A stretch of DNA of 64,000 nucleotides from UBA4744 sp963718995 (GTDB lineage Bacteria; Actinomycetota; Acidimicrobiia; Spongiisociales; UBA4744): positions 12,617-76,616 of the forward strand of contig CAVRAP010000006.1 of assembly GCA_963718995.1 (NCBI GenBank), read 5' to 3'. This document shows, in pieces, positions 25,698-35,542 of the stretch (the first letter of the stretch is position 1; each line of letters begins with the position of its first letter). Made by a program: the position numbers and the translations under genes. Under the pieces are notes generated by a model. The model ran no database searches and had not been told where the DNA came from. It saw nothing but the letters and a program-made list of their open reading frames with translations.

Positions 25698-27191
25698 TTG
25701 TCACCGGACATCGACTACCTCGCGCTGGCGCCGGAGATCACTCTGGCGGTGACGGCCGTGGTCGTCCTGTTGCTCGACCTGTTCCTGCCTCGGAGCCAGA
25801 AGTACTGGACGGCCATCGTCGCGGTACTGGGAGTCAGCTTTGCCGCTCTTCCGCTGATCGCCCTGGCCGTCAGCGACGTCGGGACGCGGAGCATGCTCGG
25901 CGGCAGCTTCGTCGTCGATGACTTCGCCCTCGTGCTCAAGGGACTGTTCGTGGTGGCCGGGTACCTGGTGCTGCTCATGTCGGTCAGTTACATCGAGTCC
26001 GACCGTTACTACCAGGGCGAGTACTACTTCCTGATGCTCATGTCGATTCTCGGCACCGTGGTGCTGGCCTCGTCCCGTGATCTGATCACCATGTTCATCG
26101 CCATCGAATTGGTGTCCCAGCCGATGTACCTGCTGGCCGGATGGCGCAAGGGTGACCTGCGGTCCAACGAGGCGTCGCTCAAATACTTCCTGCTCGGGGT
26201 TCTGGCCTCGGCTCTCATGCTCTACGGCATGTCGTTCGTGTACGGCCTCACGGGTGAGCTGACGTTCGCGGGCATTGCCGCAGCCGGAGCCGGAATGGCA
26301 GGCGACCCGGGATTCATCATGGCGATCCTCTTCATGATCGCCGGGTTCGGCTTCAAGGTGTCGGCCGTGCCGTTCCACTTCTGGGCGCCGGATACGTATG
26401 AAGGCGCACCAACCCCGGTGACCGCCTACCTGTCGGTATCGTCGAAGGCGGCGGGGTTCGTGGCTTTGCTGGTGGTGCTCTATTCGGCGTTCCCGGACGC
26501 GGCCGGGGTGTGGGGCCCGGCCATCTGGATCCTGGCGGCCCTGTCGATGACGCTGGCCAACCTGACCGCTTTGCGGCAAACCAACATCGTCCGGCTGCTG
26601 GCCTACTCGTCGGTCGCCCAGGCGGGGTTCATGCTGGTGCCGTTCGCGGCGGCCGCCACGACGGATCAGATCGGGCTGGGGGAGGCCTTTGCCGCCACCG
26701 TCACCTACATCGTGATCTACGCCTTCATGAACCTGGGCGCCTTTGCGGTGGTCATTGCCGGTGCCCGCAAGACCGGCACGGGCGATATCGAAGGTTGGGG
26801 TGGGCTTGGTTCGTACGCCCCGGGTATCGGACTTCTGGCCGGGGCTTTCTTCTTCTCCCTGGCCGGCATCCCGCCCCTGGCGGGCTGGATCGCCAAACTG
26901 GTCATGTTCAGTGCGGCTATGGGGGCCGGATCGGCCTGGATGGTGGCCCTGGCCGCGATCGCCGCAGTGAACGCGGTGATCGCCCTCTTCTACTACGCAC
27001 GGGTCGTCAAGACGATCTGGATGGACCCGGTCCCGGCCACGGCCCCCGACGAAGAGGTGCGGACCGGTCCGGTGGCGGGGTCGCTTGGCCTCGCTCTCGG
27101 ACTGTCGGTGGCGGTGGTGGTGGCGGCCGGTTTCTTCCCCTCCCTCGTCACCTTCTTCTCCGATGCCACCAAGGTGCTCGCCGGCGGTTAG
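25698..27191 (+). CDS. nuoN: NADH-quinone oxidoreductase subunit N
   Basis: A 497-residue antiporter-like subunit ending the operon. Conserved segments are FIAIELVSQPMYLLAGW, FKVSAVPFHFWAPDTYEGAPTP and TNIVRLLAYSSVAQAGFML. The likely start is TTG at 25698, right after the nuoM stop and five bases after GGGGG; TTG at 25686 is the other option but has no Shine-Dalgarno sequence. Confidence 0.94.
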   Translation: MSPDIDYLALAPEITLAVTAVVVLLLDLFLPRSQKYWTAIVAVLGVSFAALPLIALAVSDVGTRSMLGGSFVVDDFALVLKGLFVVAGYLVLLMSVSYIESDRYYQGEYYFLMLMSILGTVVLASSRDLITMFIAIELVSQPMYLLAGWRKGDLRSNEASLKYFLLGVLASALMLYGMSFVYGLTGELTFAGIAAAGAGMAGDPGFIMAILFMIAGFGFKVSAVPFHFWAPDTYEGAPTPVTAYLSVSSKAAGFVALLVVLYSAFPDAAGVWGPAIWILAALSMTLANLTALRQTNIVRLLAYSSVAQAGFMLVPFAAAATTDQIGLGEAFAATVTYIVIYAFMNLGAFAVVIAGARKTGTGDIEGWGGLGSYAPGIGLLAGAFFFSLAGIPPLAGWIAKLVMFSAAMGAGSAWMVALAAIAAVNAVIALFYYARVVKTIWMDPVPATAPDEEVRTGPVAGSLGLALGLSVAVVVAAGFFPSLVTFFSDATKVLAGG

Positions 27192-27245
27192 CCCGGGCGA
27201 TGCTCGGGACGCGTAGTCTCCTTGTCAGGCAAACGGAGGGGAGAG

Positions 27246-27716
27246 ATGAACCAGATCGAGACAGAGTTCTTCGGGTTGCTGGACATGACCCACGGAATAC
27301 GGGACAGCGCCGTTGCCCTCATCGGCGGCGCCGACCTGGCCTTCAGGATCGAGGGCTGCAAGTCGCTGGGCGAGGTGCTGCAGGACCTGGGCGATATCGA
27401 AACCATGTACACAGGTTCCTTCCAGACGATGAAGATGGATTTCGCCGCACAAGCACCCGGGCGCGACGACATCGCGTCGGGCGCGGCGGCGGTCGCCTGG
27501 CTGCACGGATTGGACGGCGACCTCAAGGCTGCCCTGGCCGCCCTGAGCGACGATGACCTCGCCAAGCCCATCGATCGGGGTGGATGGCACATGCCGGCGT
27601 TGGTTCAGTTCCACACGTACCGGGAGGCCATGCTGATCCAGTTCGGCAAGCTCGACTGCTATCTGCGGGCCCTCGGCAAGGAGCTGCCCGAAGAGTGGGT
27701 GGCCTGGGTCGGGTAG
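27246..27716 (+). CDS. DinB-like four-helix-bundle protein
   Basis: A 156-residue soluble, mostly helical protein that resembles the DinB/YfiT-like family: a hydrophobic repeat in the first helices and a late HTYREAMLIQFGKLDCYLRALG segment, with His residues (GGWHMPALVQFHTYRE) in the place where these proteins hold metal. Members include thiol-dependent transferases and stress proteins; the specific activity is unknown. It has a strong GGAGGGGAG ribosome-binding site and is probably its own unit, 54 bases after nuoN. Confidence 0.6.
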   Translation: MNQIETEFFGLLDMTHGIRDSAVALIGGADLAFRIEGCKSLGEVLQDLGDIETMYTGSFQTMKMDFAAQAPGRDDIASGAAAVAWLHGLDGDLKAALAALSDDDLAKPIDRGGWHMPALVQFHTYREAMLIQFGKLDCYLRALGKELPEEWVAWVG

Positions 27717-27806
27717 TCCCGATCGGGCGGAATGAGTGGTCCCAACCCGCCGGGGGGATGGTCCGGGCAGCTAGCCTCCGCTGCACACCCGAGAAACGGT
27801 TGATCC

Positions 27807-29881
27807 ATGCCGGTAGACGAAGACAAGTCCCCGCAACGCAAGGCCGCCAAGAAACCCGCCGCCAAGAAACCGGCGGCGCCGCCCGCCTCTCCGGCCTCCC
27901 CGGCGAAACCAACCGCCGGAACGCCGGCCGCCCAACCACCTGCGGAGGCAGCCTCCGCCGATCTGCCCTATTTCAGCCTGCTCACCGAAGACGACCTGTT
28001 CCTGTTCAACGAAGGCTCGCACTTCCGGCTCTACGAGAAGCTGGGTTGTCATCTCGTCGAGGTAGAAGGCGTGGCCGGGGCCTATTTCGCTGTGTGGGCG
28101 CCGGACGCCGAGTACGTGTCGGTGATCGGGGACTTCAACTTCTACAACCCGGGCGAGCACCCGCTCAAGCCGAAAGGAGCCTCGGGGATCTGGGAGGGGT
28201 TCATCCCCGGGATCGAACAAGGCGAGACGTACAAGTTCCACATCGGCTCCAAGTTCAACGTGTACCGGGTGGACAAAGCCGACCCCTTCGCGACCTACTC
28301 CGAGGTGCCGCCCAAGACGGCCTCTCGCGTCTGGGATCTCGCTTACGAGTGGGGTGACGCTGACTGGATGAAGGTCAGAGAGGTCCATAACGCCCACAAC
28401 GCCCCCATATCGATCTACGAGATGCACCTGGGCTCGTGGCGGCGGGTTCCCGAGGAGGGCAACCGGTCGCTCACGTACCGGGAGACCGCTCCTCTGCTGG
28501 TCGAACACCTCCAGAAGATGAACTTCACGCATGTGGAGTTCCTGCCGGTCATGGAGTATCCGTTCGGTGGTTCGTGGGGATACCAGTCGACCGGCTACTT
28601 CGGTCCGACCTCCCGATTCGGTAGCCCGGAGGACTTCATGTTCCTCATCGACACGCTGCACCAGGCGGGGATCGGCGTGATCGTCGACTGGGTGCCTTCG
28701 CACTTCGCCACCGACGAGCACGGCCTCGGCTATTTCGACGGCACGCACCTGTACGAGCATTCGGACGAGCGCGAAGGGCTTCCATCCCGACTGGGGGAGC
28801 TGGATCTTCAACTACGGCCGCAACGAGGTGCGCAGCTTCCTCATCTCCAGCGCCATCTCCTGGCTGGACCGGTATCACATCGACGGGATCCGGGTTGATG
28901 CGGTCGCCTCGATGCTGTACCTCGACTACTCCCGCGAAGACGGCGAGTGGATCCCCAACGAGTACGGCGGCAACGAGAACATCGAAGCGATCACTCTGCT
29001 GCGGCGGTTCAACGAGGAGGTCTACCGCCAGTTCCCGGACGTGCAGACCTTCGCCGAGGAATCGACCGCCTGGCCGTCGGTGTCCCGGCCCGACCTACAT
29101 CGGCGGACTCGGGTTCGGCTTCAAGTGGGACATGGGATGGATGCACGACACCCTGGCCTACATGCAACTCGATCCGCTGTTCCGTCAGTACCACCACAAC
29201 GACCTGACGTTCCGGGGTCTGTACGCCTTCACGGAGAGTTTCACGCTGCCGCTCTCCCACGACGAGGTGGTGCACGGCAAGGGTTCGCTGGCCGCCAAGA
29301 TGCCGGGCGACGACTGGCAGAAGTTCGCCAACCTGCGCCTGCTCTACGCCTACATGTTCGCCCAGCCCGGCAAGAAGCTGCTGTTCATGGGCGGCGAGAT
29401 CGCCCAGTGGGCCGAGTGGAACCACGACGGTTCGCTGGCCTGGGACCTGCTGGATTGGGAACCGCACCGCGGCATCCTCAAGCTGGTCGGCGACCTCGGC
29501 CGGGTCTACCGGGATGAGCCGGCGCTCTACGAGTGGGACACCGACGACCGCGGCTTCGAATGGGTGGAGGCCAACGACTGGCAGGCGAGCACCCTCTCAT
29601 GGTTGCGACGGGGCGGGTCGACCGACGACATCATCCTGGCCATCTTCAACTTCACCCCGGTCGCCCGGTACAACTACCGCATGGGCGTGCCGCGCGAGGG
29701 CCACTGGGAGGAGATCCTCAACACCGACGCCGCCGATTACGGTGGCAGCGGTCTGGGCAACCTCGGAGGGGTGGAAGCTCACAAGACCGGCGCCCACGGC
29801 CGGCCGTTCTCGGTGAATCTGACGTTGCCTCCCCTGGGGGCGGTGTTCCTGAAGAGTTCTCAGGAGCTGAGTTCCCCGTAA
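27807..29881 (+). CDS. glgB: 1,4-alpha-glucan branching enzyme, two frameshifts
   Basis: About 690 residues once two frameshifts are repaired. It transfers glucan segments to make alpha-1,6 branches in glycogen. Domains: a Lys/Ala/Pro-rich N-terminal tail (residues 1-50, AAKKPAAKKPAAPPA), a CBM48 module (about 65-165), and a GH13 barrel with DWVPSHFATDEHGL, the nucleophile region GIRVDAVASMLYLDYSR, the acid/base region FAEESTAWP and LPLSHDEVVHGKGS. Frameshifts lie near 28770 (extra base in CGCGAAGGGC) and near 29090 (CCC for CC); repairing both restores continuous GlgB sequence. The alanine/lysine tail is not needed for catalysis and is unusual. A heptamer repeat starts right after the stop. 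Confidence 0.9.
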
Positions 29882-29948
29882 CCAGTTGCCAGTAACCAGT
29901 AATTGGCAGTTCCAGTTGCCAGAATGTGCTGGATGACTGATGACTGAT
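29882..29948. repeat. Heptamer repeat island 4, contributing the midA start codon
   Basis: CCAGTTGCCAGTAACCAGT forms, then TTCCAGTTGCC, ending in ATGACTGATGACTGATGG. The midA ATG at 29940 is part of the ATGACTG heptamers. Confidence 0.85.
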
Positions 29949-31332
29949 GGCTTTTCTCTGAAGCAGCGACTGATCGAACAGATCCGGGTTGAGGGTCCGA
30001 TGCCGTTCGAGGATTTCATGGCGGCAGCCCTCTATGACCCCGAGGATGGGTTCTTCACGTCCAAGTCTCTGCGGTCCGTCAAGTCCGGCGATTTCCTGAC
30101 CAGCCCCGAAGTAAGCCCCCTCTTCGGCGAAACCCTCGCCAAGTTCGTAGACCAGGAACTCTCCACCCTCCCCCTCACCCCCTCCCGCCGGCGGGAGGGG
30201 GAAAGAGAAACGACGCCCCGCCGCCCACGCCGGGGCAGGTGCCCTGACCGCGCGGGTCGATGCGCAGAACTCCCTCTCCCGCTGGCGGGAGAGGGTTGGG
30301 GAGAGGGTGGAAGAGGCCGCACGGAAGAAGACAGTCTCCAGCCAGGAAGACACCCCAGACTACGTCCTCCCCCGGCTCTGCCGGGGGAGGTGGCCCGGCC
30401 CAAAGGGCCGGGTCGGAGGGGGCAGGTCCCCGAACAGTCCGATCGAGAGCAGGACTCCCTCTCCCGCTGGCGGGAGAGGGTTGGGGAGAGGGTGGAACCA
30501 ACCCCGCTCCTCGTCGAGGTCGGAGCCGGTTCCGGGTCGCTCCTCAAACCCCTCCTCGCCACCCTCGAGACCCCGATCGAGCCCTGGGCCGTCGAGGCAT
30601 CCCCGGCCGCTCGTGAGGCTCTGGGAGAGCTGATCGATCCCGACCACATCGTCCGCACCCTCGACGATCTGCCCGACCACTTCTCCGGCGTCGTGGTCGC
30701 CAACGAACTCCTGGACAATCTGCCGGTCGCCATCGCCGTCCGCACCGGTCATGGCTGGACGGAACGCTGGGTAGGAGTCCAAGACGATGATCTGGTCCTC
30801 GTCCCCGTCGACGCTCGCCCCGAGGTCGCCGACATGGGCCGAGCAATTCGGCCTCCCCGCCCCCGAACGAGGCCTGGTCGAGGTGCAACTGGCCGCAGCG
30901 GAGTGGCTGCAATCGATCCTGACCCGTCTCGACTCGGGAACGATCCTGTTGATCGACTACGGCGACACCGCCGAGAACCTGGAGAAGCGGCGGGTGGAGG
31001 GAACCCTCCGCACCTACCGGGCCCACCACCTCGGCCCCCACCCCCTCGACGAACCGGGAGAGACCGACATCACCGCCGACGTCAACTTCACGGCGCTGAT
31101 CGATCGAGCCGTGCAACTGGGAGCGAGCATCGAGTACCACCGCCAGGACGACTTCCTCGACCAGTTCGGGTTGCGAGCCCGCCTCAGCAAACTCCGCCAC
31201 CAAGAACTGGACCTGGCCCGCGACGGCGACCCGATGGAGCGATTGAAGGTGCGGTCCACCCGGACCGAAGCCGAGACGCTGCTCCACCCGCGTGGCCTGG
31301 GCGACTTCCGTGTCCTGGTGGTCCGAAAGTGA
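29940..31332 (+). CDS. MidA-type SAM-dependent methyltransferase with repeat-derived insertion, one frameshift
   Basis: The protein belongs to the MidA/NDUFAF7 family, which methylates an arginine of a complex I subunit in mitochondria and aids complex I assembly. N-terminal MPFEDFMAAALYDPEDGFFTS and SGDFLTSPEVSPLFGETLAKFV are family hallmarks; the SAM motif is LLVEVGAGSGSLL; VVVANELLDNLPVAIAV and ILLIDYGDTAENL follow. Between DQEL (about residue 75) and LLVEVGAG lies about 113 residues translated from GC-rich palindromic repeats (30165-30503), absent from the normal family. A frameshift at about 30835 (GGG for GG) splits the C-terminal third. The start codon lies within a heptamer repeat. 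The gene sits within 3 kb of the nuo operon. Confidence 0.82.
30165..30503. repeat. Palindromic repeat cluster inserted in frame in midA
   Basis: Contains CCTCCCGCCGGCGGGAGG, an identical stretch of about 40 bases twice (near 30270-30312 and 30454-30497; core CCCGCTGGCGGGAGAGGG), and CCCCGGCTCTGCCGGGG. The insert is about 339 bases, a multiple of three, with no stop in the midA frame. The same core recurs at 35270-35525. Confidence 0.88.
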
Positions 31333-31358
31333 GGGGCCGCCCAACTGGGCGGCCCCTC
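31331..31358. terminator. Bidirectional hairpin terminator
   Basis: GAGGGGCCGCCC and GGGCGGCCCCTC form a perfect 12-base stem with an AACT loop between the convergent midA and subtilase genes. The T-runs are weak on both sides. Confidence 0.7.
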
Positions 31359-31382
31359 GACGATTGTTGGTTTGAGCGATGC

Positions 31383-32479
31383 TTACGGCGTAAGCAACAG
31401 GGCTGCGTCGGCGGTGATGAACCCTGCACCGTCGGCGTCGCCAGCGTCACCTTTGGCAACACCCCAACAAATCTCCTCCGAAGCCCCCGAAGGTTCGAGG
31501 AGCACGGTCCTGCAACCATATTCCATCCCAATGGCAGCCTCCTCAAGGATGGTTTCGACCTCCCACTGTTCGAGTCCCGGGTTCTTCTGCAGCATGAGGG
31601 CTGCGATGCCGGCAACGTGGGGGCTGGCCATCGACGTGCCTCCGAGGAAGAAGTAATTCGTCTTTCCCCGGTTCAGTTGGTAGGGGCCGACGACCCACGA
31701 CCCGGGGAGCGGCCACATCCAGATCCTGACCATCTAGCTCCCGACTGGAGAAGTCGGTGATGTAGTAGTCGCCAACGTCCGTCGGGTCCGCAACGTTCAC
31801 GTTCCACCACCAGGAGCGATTCCCATCTGGCCACTCGCCAACCCAGCCGCTGGCCGCGACCGAGATCACCGGTTCGTAGGCACCCGGATAACCCATTCCG
31901 AGGTTGCCCTCGTTGCCTGCCGATGTGACGACAATCACTCCGTTCTCAATGGCGTAGTCGTTGGCTGCCCTCTCTACGGGCTCCTGGACAGGACCGCCGA
32001 GACTCATGTTGATGACGACTGGGCCGTCGAGGACACCATCCTTCTTCAAGTTGGCGACGTAGGTAATGCCAGCCGCTACCACCGATGACCCCCATCCGGA
32101 GCCATTGTCGCGGCACTGTGACCGGGATGACCGTCGCCATCGGGGCTACGCCGTTGATCGGCGTGCCGCCCAGGCTGTAGCCCAGGATGGTGCTGGTCAC
32201 GTGGGTGCCATGCGAGTTGGTGTCATGTTCCCACTTATTGGGCTGTTCGGAGATGTTTCCCTGCCCTCCTCCACCGCCGCCAAATGACTTCGCCAGGTCG
32301 GTCGCGATCCGCTCTTCGGGGAGGTTGCCCCACGTGTGCCATATACCACCGGTGTCGATCACGGACGTCAACGGCGTTGACCACGACTGGAATAACGCTT
32401 GGTAGAGCCCTGCGATTCCTTCAGGGGCGGTACGTTCCATCAGAGGAAGGAAGTCGCTGGGGACTGCCGTCTGCGCCAC
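31383..32479 (-). pseudogene. Subtilisin-like S8 peptidase, C-terminal module B (frameshifted)
   Basis: Fragments in several frames give a second S8 catalytic module. A possible Asp segment is TSVIDTGGIWHTW; the His motif is DTNSHGTHVTSTILG; NMSLGG and VVTSAGNEGN (oxyanion Asn) follow; the catalytic Ser is in GGTSMASPHVAGIAALM. The product ends ADAALLLTP. At least two frameshifts (near 31700 and 32060) interrupt it. The frame around 32479-32100 continues without a stop from module A upstream, so it is unclear whether this was one two-module protease or two neighbouring genes. The protease would be secreted or membrane-associated like most S8 enzymes. Confidence 0.7.
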
Positions 32480-33587
32480 CGATAGAGCCGTTCGCGACCT
32501 GATGATTGACCCTCAATGAACGGCTTGTCACCACCGTTGCTGCGAAGAAACCGTCAGATCCCGAAGGATGCTGCAGCATTCACAGCGGCGGAGAGGTCAT
32601 CGTCGATGGCTGACCGTAGCTCGAACCGAGGGACATGTTGATGGTGTCGATCAGGTCCTTGGCTTTACGGTCCACGTCGGGTCGACTGCGAACTCCATGC
32701 CCTGGATGAGCGCAATTCCCGAGCAAGATGTCGAAACGGACGAGCAAACCTTCACGGCGTACAGCTCGACTCCTGGAGCAACGCCGTTTTCGCCGCCGAT
32801 GATGTCGGCGACATGGGTTCCGTGTCCGCCTCCGGGTCCGTCATCCGGCGGATAACGTCATCTGGTTCCTCGAGCGCGTTGCCCCTACCAACCCAGTTGG
32901 ATCCAACGAAGTCGTAGCCTCCGACAACCTTGGCGGTCGGGAACGTGCCATCTTCGACCACTGTCGGGTTGTCGTTGGCGAAGTCGATACATCAGCTGGA
33001 TTGCCAATGGGGTGCCACCGAGGGCGGCGTGGTAGTAGTCGATGCCGCTGTCGAGCACCGCGACCTTGACTCCAGATCCGTCGACGCCAGCGTTCTGAAC
33101 GGCTGCTGCCGCCGATATAGGGAACCGTTTCGCTCAGGTCGAGTTCGTAATTGCCAACTTCCTTGATTCGCAGCAGACCGATGAGTCGGAAGCCAGGTCG
33201 GTGAGCTGAGCAGCGTCGATCTTACGAACACTGCGTTTAGGACTCTCTGCGTACCGGCGAGCTCCTTGGCACCTGTCGCCGTCTCAGGCTGGCCAGGAAT
33301 TGGTCTGCTCTTGCTGGGACCTCAACGAGGGCTTGCCGCGGCCACGGCTTGCCGCACTCGGCCACGGAGGCCGGTGAGCGCTCAACCTGATGCTGACGTC
33401 AATCTCGCCCGCGTCGCTCGACTCGAGAACGTCTTGTCGGCGGCGCTGGCCGTTATCGGCGAGTCCAGTTTGAGACCTCATCGAATCTGGCTCGATCGAC
33501 TCGATCGGTGCTGCCTCTTCGCTCCGACGGTACGGCGAGTGCCAACATGGTCAAGAGCGCGACGATCAGTACAACGAAACGTTTCAC
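32480..33587 (-). pseudogene. Subtilisin-like S8 peptidase, N-terminal module A (frameshifted)
   Basis: Starts at GTG 33587 with GGAGG upstream and a signal peptide (VKRFVVLIVALLTMLALAV). Repairing frames by eye gives an I9-type propeptide (LVEVPARADQFLASL, TGAKELAG), the catalytic Asp motif VKVAVLDSGIDYYH, the His motif GGGHGTHVADIIGGENGVAPG, NMSLGSSYGQPS, and an SNGGDKPF segment at the oxyanion site. The expected Ser motif of this module does not appear; the sequence instead runs from VAQTAVPSDFLPLM into module B. Four or more frameshifts are needed, the densest cluster of the window except the extreme right end. Confidence 0.68.
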
Positions 33588-33754
33588 GAGATGCCCTCCT
33601 CGTATCTCTTCCCCGATTTCCGGGGGCCCTCCCAGGCCCACTTTTTTCACCCTAGTCCAAGAAATCGATGGCTGCTTTCTGCGTTTTCGCGACCACCCAT
33701 TCACAAAGGCGCATGCGATATCCCATCGCACAATCTCGCCATCTCATTACCATC

Positions 33755-34618
33755 ATGGGCACGATGAACAACTTGAAAACCTTTGGATTGTTGGCCTTCA
33801 TGAGCGCCCTGGTGGTGCTCGTTGCCCAGGCATTCGGGGCCACGTGGTGGATCGGGCTTGGCTTCGCCGGCGTCCTCAACTTCTTCGTCTACTTCTTCTC
33901 GGCCAAGATGGCGCTGGCCGCCAGCCGGGCCAAACCGGTCGAAGAGCACGAACTGCCGCAGGTGTACGCCATTGTGCGGAACCTGGCCACGCAGACCAAC
34001 ATGCCGATGCCGAAGATCTACGTGATCGACTCCCCGCAGCCCAACGCCTTCGCCACCGGCCGCAACCCCAAGAACGCCGCCGTGGCCGTCACCTCCGGCA
34101 TCCTGCAGCTGATGACCTACGAGGAACTCGAAGGCGTGCTCGCCCACGAACTGGCCCACGTCCGCAACCGCGACATCCTGATCTCGTCGATCGCCGCGAT
34201 GCTGGCGGCCGCTCTCTCGATCTTCGCCCGGATGGCTTTCTGGGGTGGGATGGGACGGCGGCGGGGTAATGACGCGCTCAGCGGGATCGTCACCATCCTC
34301 AGCCTGATCCTCGCTCCGATCGCCGCCATGCTGATCAGGTTGGCGATCTCCCGGGCCCGCGAGTACCAGGCCGATGCCTCCGGGGTAGCCATCACCGGAC
34401 AGCCGCTCAACCTGGCCAGCGCTCTCCGCAAACTGGAGATCGGTACCTCCCGGATCCCGATGAACGTCAACCCGGCCGTCAGCCAGCTGTTCATCGCCGA
34501 CCCGCTCAAAGCGTTCGGCAAGCGCGGGGGCGGTGGGGGATTGGGTCGCATGTTCGCCACCCACCCGCCGATCGAGGATCGGGTACGGCGTCTCGAAGAG
34601 ATGCAGTACAACATCTAG
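33755..34618 (+). CDS. htpX: HtpX-type M48 membrane metalloprotease
   Basis: A 287-residue zinc metalloprotease for membrane-protein quality control. Two N-terminal helices (FGLLAFMSALVVLVAQAF; WWIGLGFAGVLNFFVYFF) precede the catalytic motif VLAHELAHVRNRD, with the third zinc ligand in SRAREYQADASG; two more helices lie between them. The C-terminus ATHPPIEDRVRRLEEM is typical. The start is ATG 33755 or ATG 33764; neither has a clear Shine-Dalgarno sequence, and the in-frame extension to 33668 lacks support. Confidence 0.92.
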   Translation: MGTMNNLKTFGLLAFMSALVVLVAQAFGATWWIGLGFAGVLNFFVYFFSAKMALAASRAKPVEEHELPQVYAIVRNLATQTNMPMPKIYVIDSPQPNAFATGRNPKNAAVAVTSGILQLMTYEELEGVLAHELAHVRNRDILISSIAAMLAAALSIFARMAFWGGMGRRRGNDALSGIVTILSLILAPIAAMLIRLAISRAREYQADASGVAITGQPLNLASALRKLEIGTSRIPMNVNPAVSQLFIADPLKAFGKRGGGGGLGRMFATHPPIEDRVRRLEEMQYNI

Positions 34619-34641
34619 GGGCCCCGTTAGGGTCTCGGGAC

Positions 34642-35166
34642 ATGGCTGCATTTGAGGTCTCTCTCGAAACCGGAGCGGTGATCGCCGCGTTCGCCGGAGT
34701 GCTGGGCGGCCTCTGGGGAGGACTGATCAGTGTGCGGGCTGCCACCCGCGGACCGCAATGGGCTCTCGACCATTTGAAGAAGTGGAATCCGATTCTGCTT
34801 GCACTCGTCGTGGTCAGTGTCGCCGTGATGTTCCTGGTGTCGCCCGGTTGGGTCGGGGTCAGCCTTGTCTATGTCACCGGGATCATTGCCTGGATGGCCC
34901 GCAGCGTCTCCAAGAGCTTGGCAAGGGTGCGGGCCGCCGGAGCGTTCGAGCCGATTCCGGCCGACCGTCAGGCGGCCATCCTCCTCCGGGCGGCTCGATG
35001 GTTGCTGATCGGCGGCGCCGCCATCGTGGTGGTAGCGATCGTCGACTACACCTGGCGGGGTTGGCCGGCCGCCTTCGACCTCATCCTGGCCGCGGCCCTC
35101 CTGGTGCCGGGATTCCGGATCAAAAAACAGGGGGAAGAGCTGGCGGGTCAGGTGGAGGGGGAGTAG
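34642..35166 (+). CDS. Small membrane protein of unknown function
   Basis: A 174-residue protein not recognised. It has about five hydrophobic segments (residues 12-30, 51-67, 70-85, 116-134, 143-158), with a positively charged loop RSVSKSLARVRAAG in the middle. It begins 23 bases after htpX and may share its transcript. The next 60 bases are followed by a tandem palindromic repeat. No cofactor or catalytic motif is visible. Confidence 0.6.
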   Translation: MAAFEVSLETGAVIAAFAGVLGGLWGGLISVRAATRGPQWALDHLKKWNPILLALVVVSVAVMFLVSPGWVGVSLVYVTGIIAWMARSVSKSLARVRAAGAFEPIPADRQAAILLRAARWLLIGGAAIVVVAIVDYTWRGWPAAFDLILAAALLVPGFRIKKQGEELAGQVEGE

Positions 35167-35230
35167 GGCGCGTCGAACGCGGTCGTGCTCTGTTCATTCC
35201 CCGACCCCAGTGGTTGCGCCGCTGCGGTAC

Positions 35231-35530
35231 TTGCCACCCTCTCCGCGTCGCCGCCTGTGGCAGCGACGCGCCTCTCCCGCTTGCGGGAGAGGCTGGGAAG
35301 GCGTGGTGTGTGTTGGTTGGGTGGGGCGGTCTCGCGGGAGGATGTCTTGCCACCCTCTCCGCTTCGCCGCCTGTGGCAGCGACGCGCCTCTCCCGCTTGC
35401 GGGAGAGGCTGGGAAGGCGGGGTGTGTGTTGGTTGGGTGGGGCGGTCTCGCGGGAGGATGTCTTTTCACCCTCTCCGCTTCGCCGCCTGTGGCAGCGACG
35501 TGCCTCTCCCGCCGGCGGGAGAGGCAAGGC
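35231..35530. repeat. Tandem 116-base palindromic repeat, 2.6 copies
   Basis: Copies begin at 35231, 35347 and 35463 with a constant 116-base period. Each includes CCTCTCCCGCTTGCGGGAGAGG, read here as a perfect hairpin of two CCTCTCCCGC-type arms, plus TGTGTGTTGGTTGGGTGGGG. The third copy is truncated after the hairpin (variant CCGGCGG). Confidence 0.9.
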
Positions 35531-35542
35531 AATGGGCTGTTG

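Noticed and set aside
20509..25711. Long minus-strand open frames of about 270-440 codons opposite nuoH-nuoM
   Set aside because: They mirror the strong third-position GC bias of the plus-strand genes, encode His/Gln/Arg-rich low-complexity proteins and have no family motifs.
24142..25752. 536-codon plus-strand frame overlapping nuoM
   Set aside because: It is an Arg/His/Gly-rich shadow in another frame of nuoM, which has all NuoM motifs.
28895..29881. Separate gene for the C-terminal half of the branching enzyme
   Set aside because: The halves join as one GlgB after correcting single extra bases; no ribosome-binding site supports an internal start.
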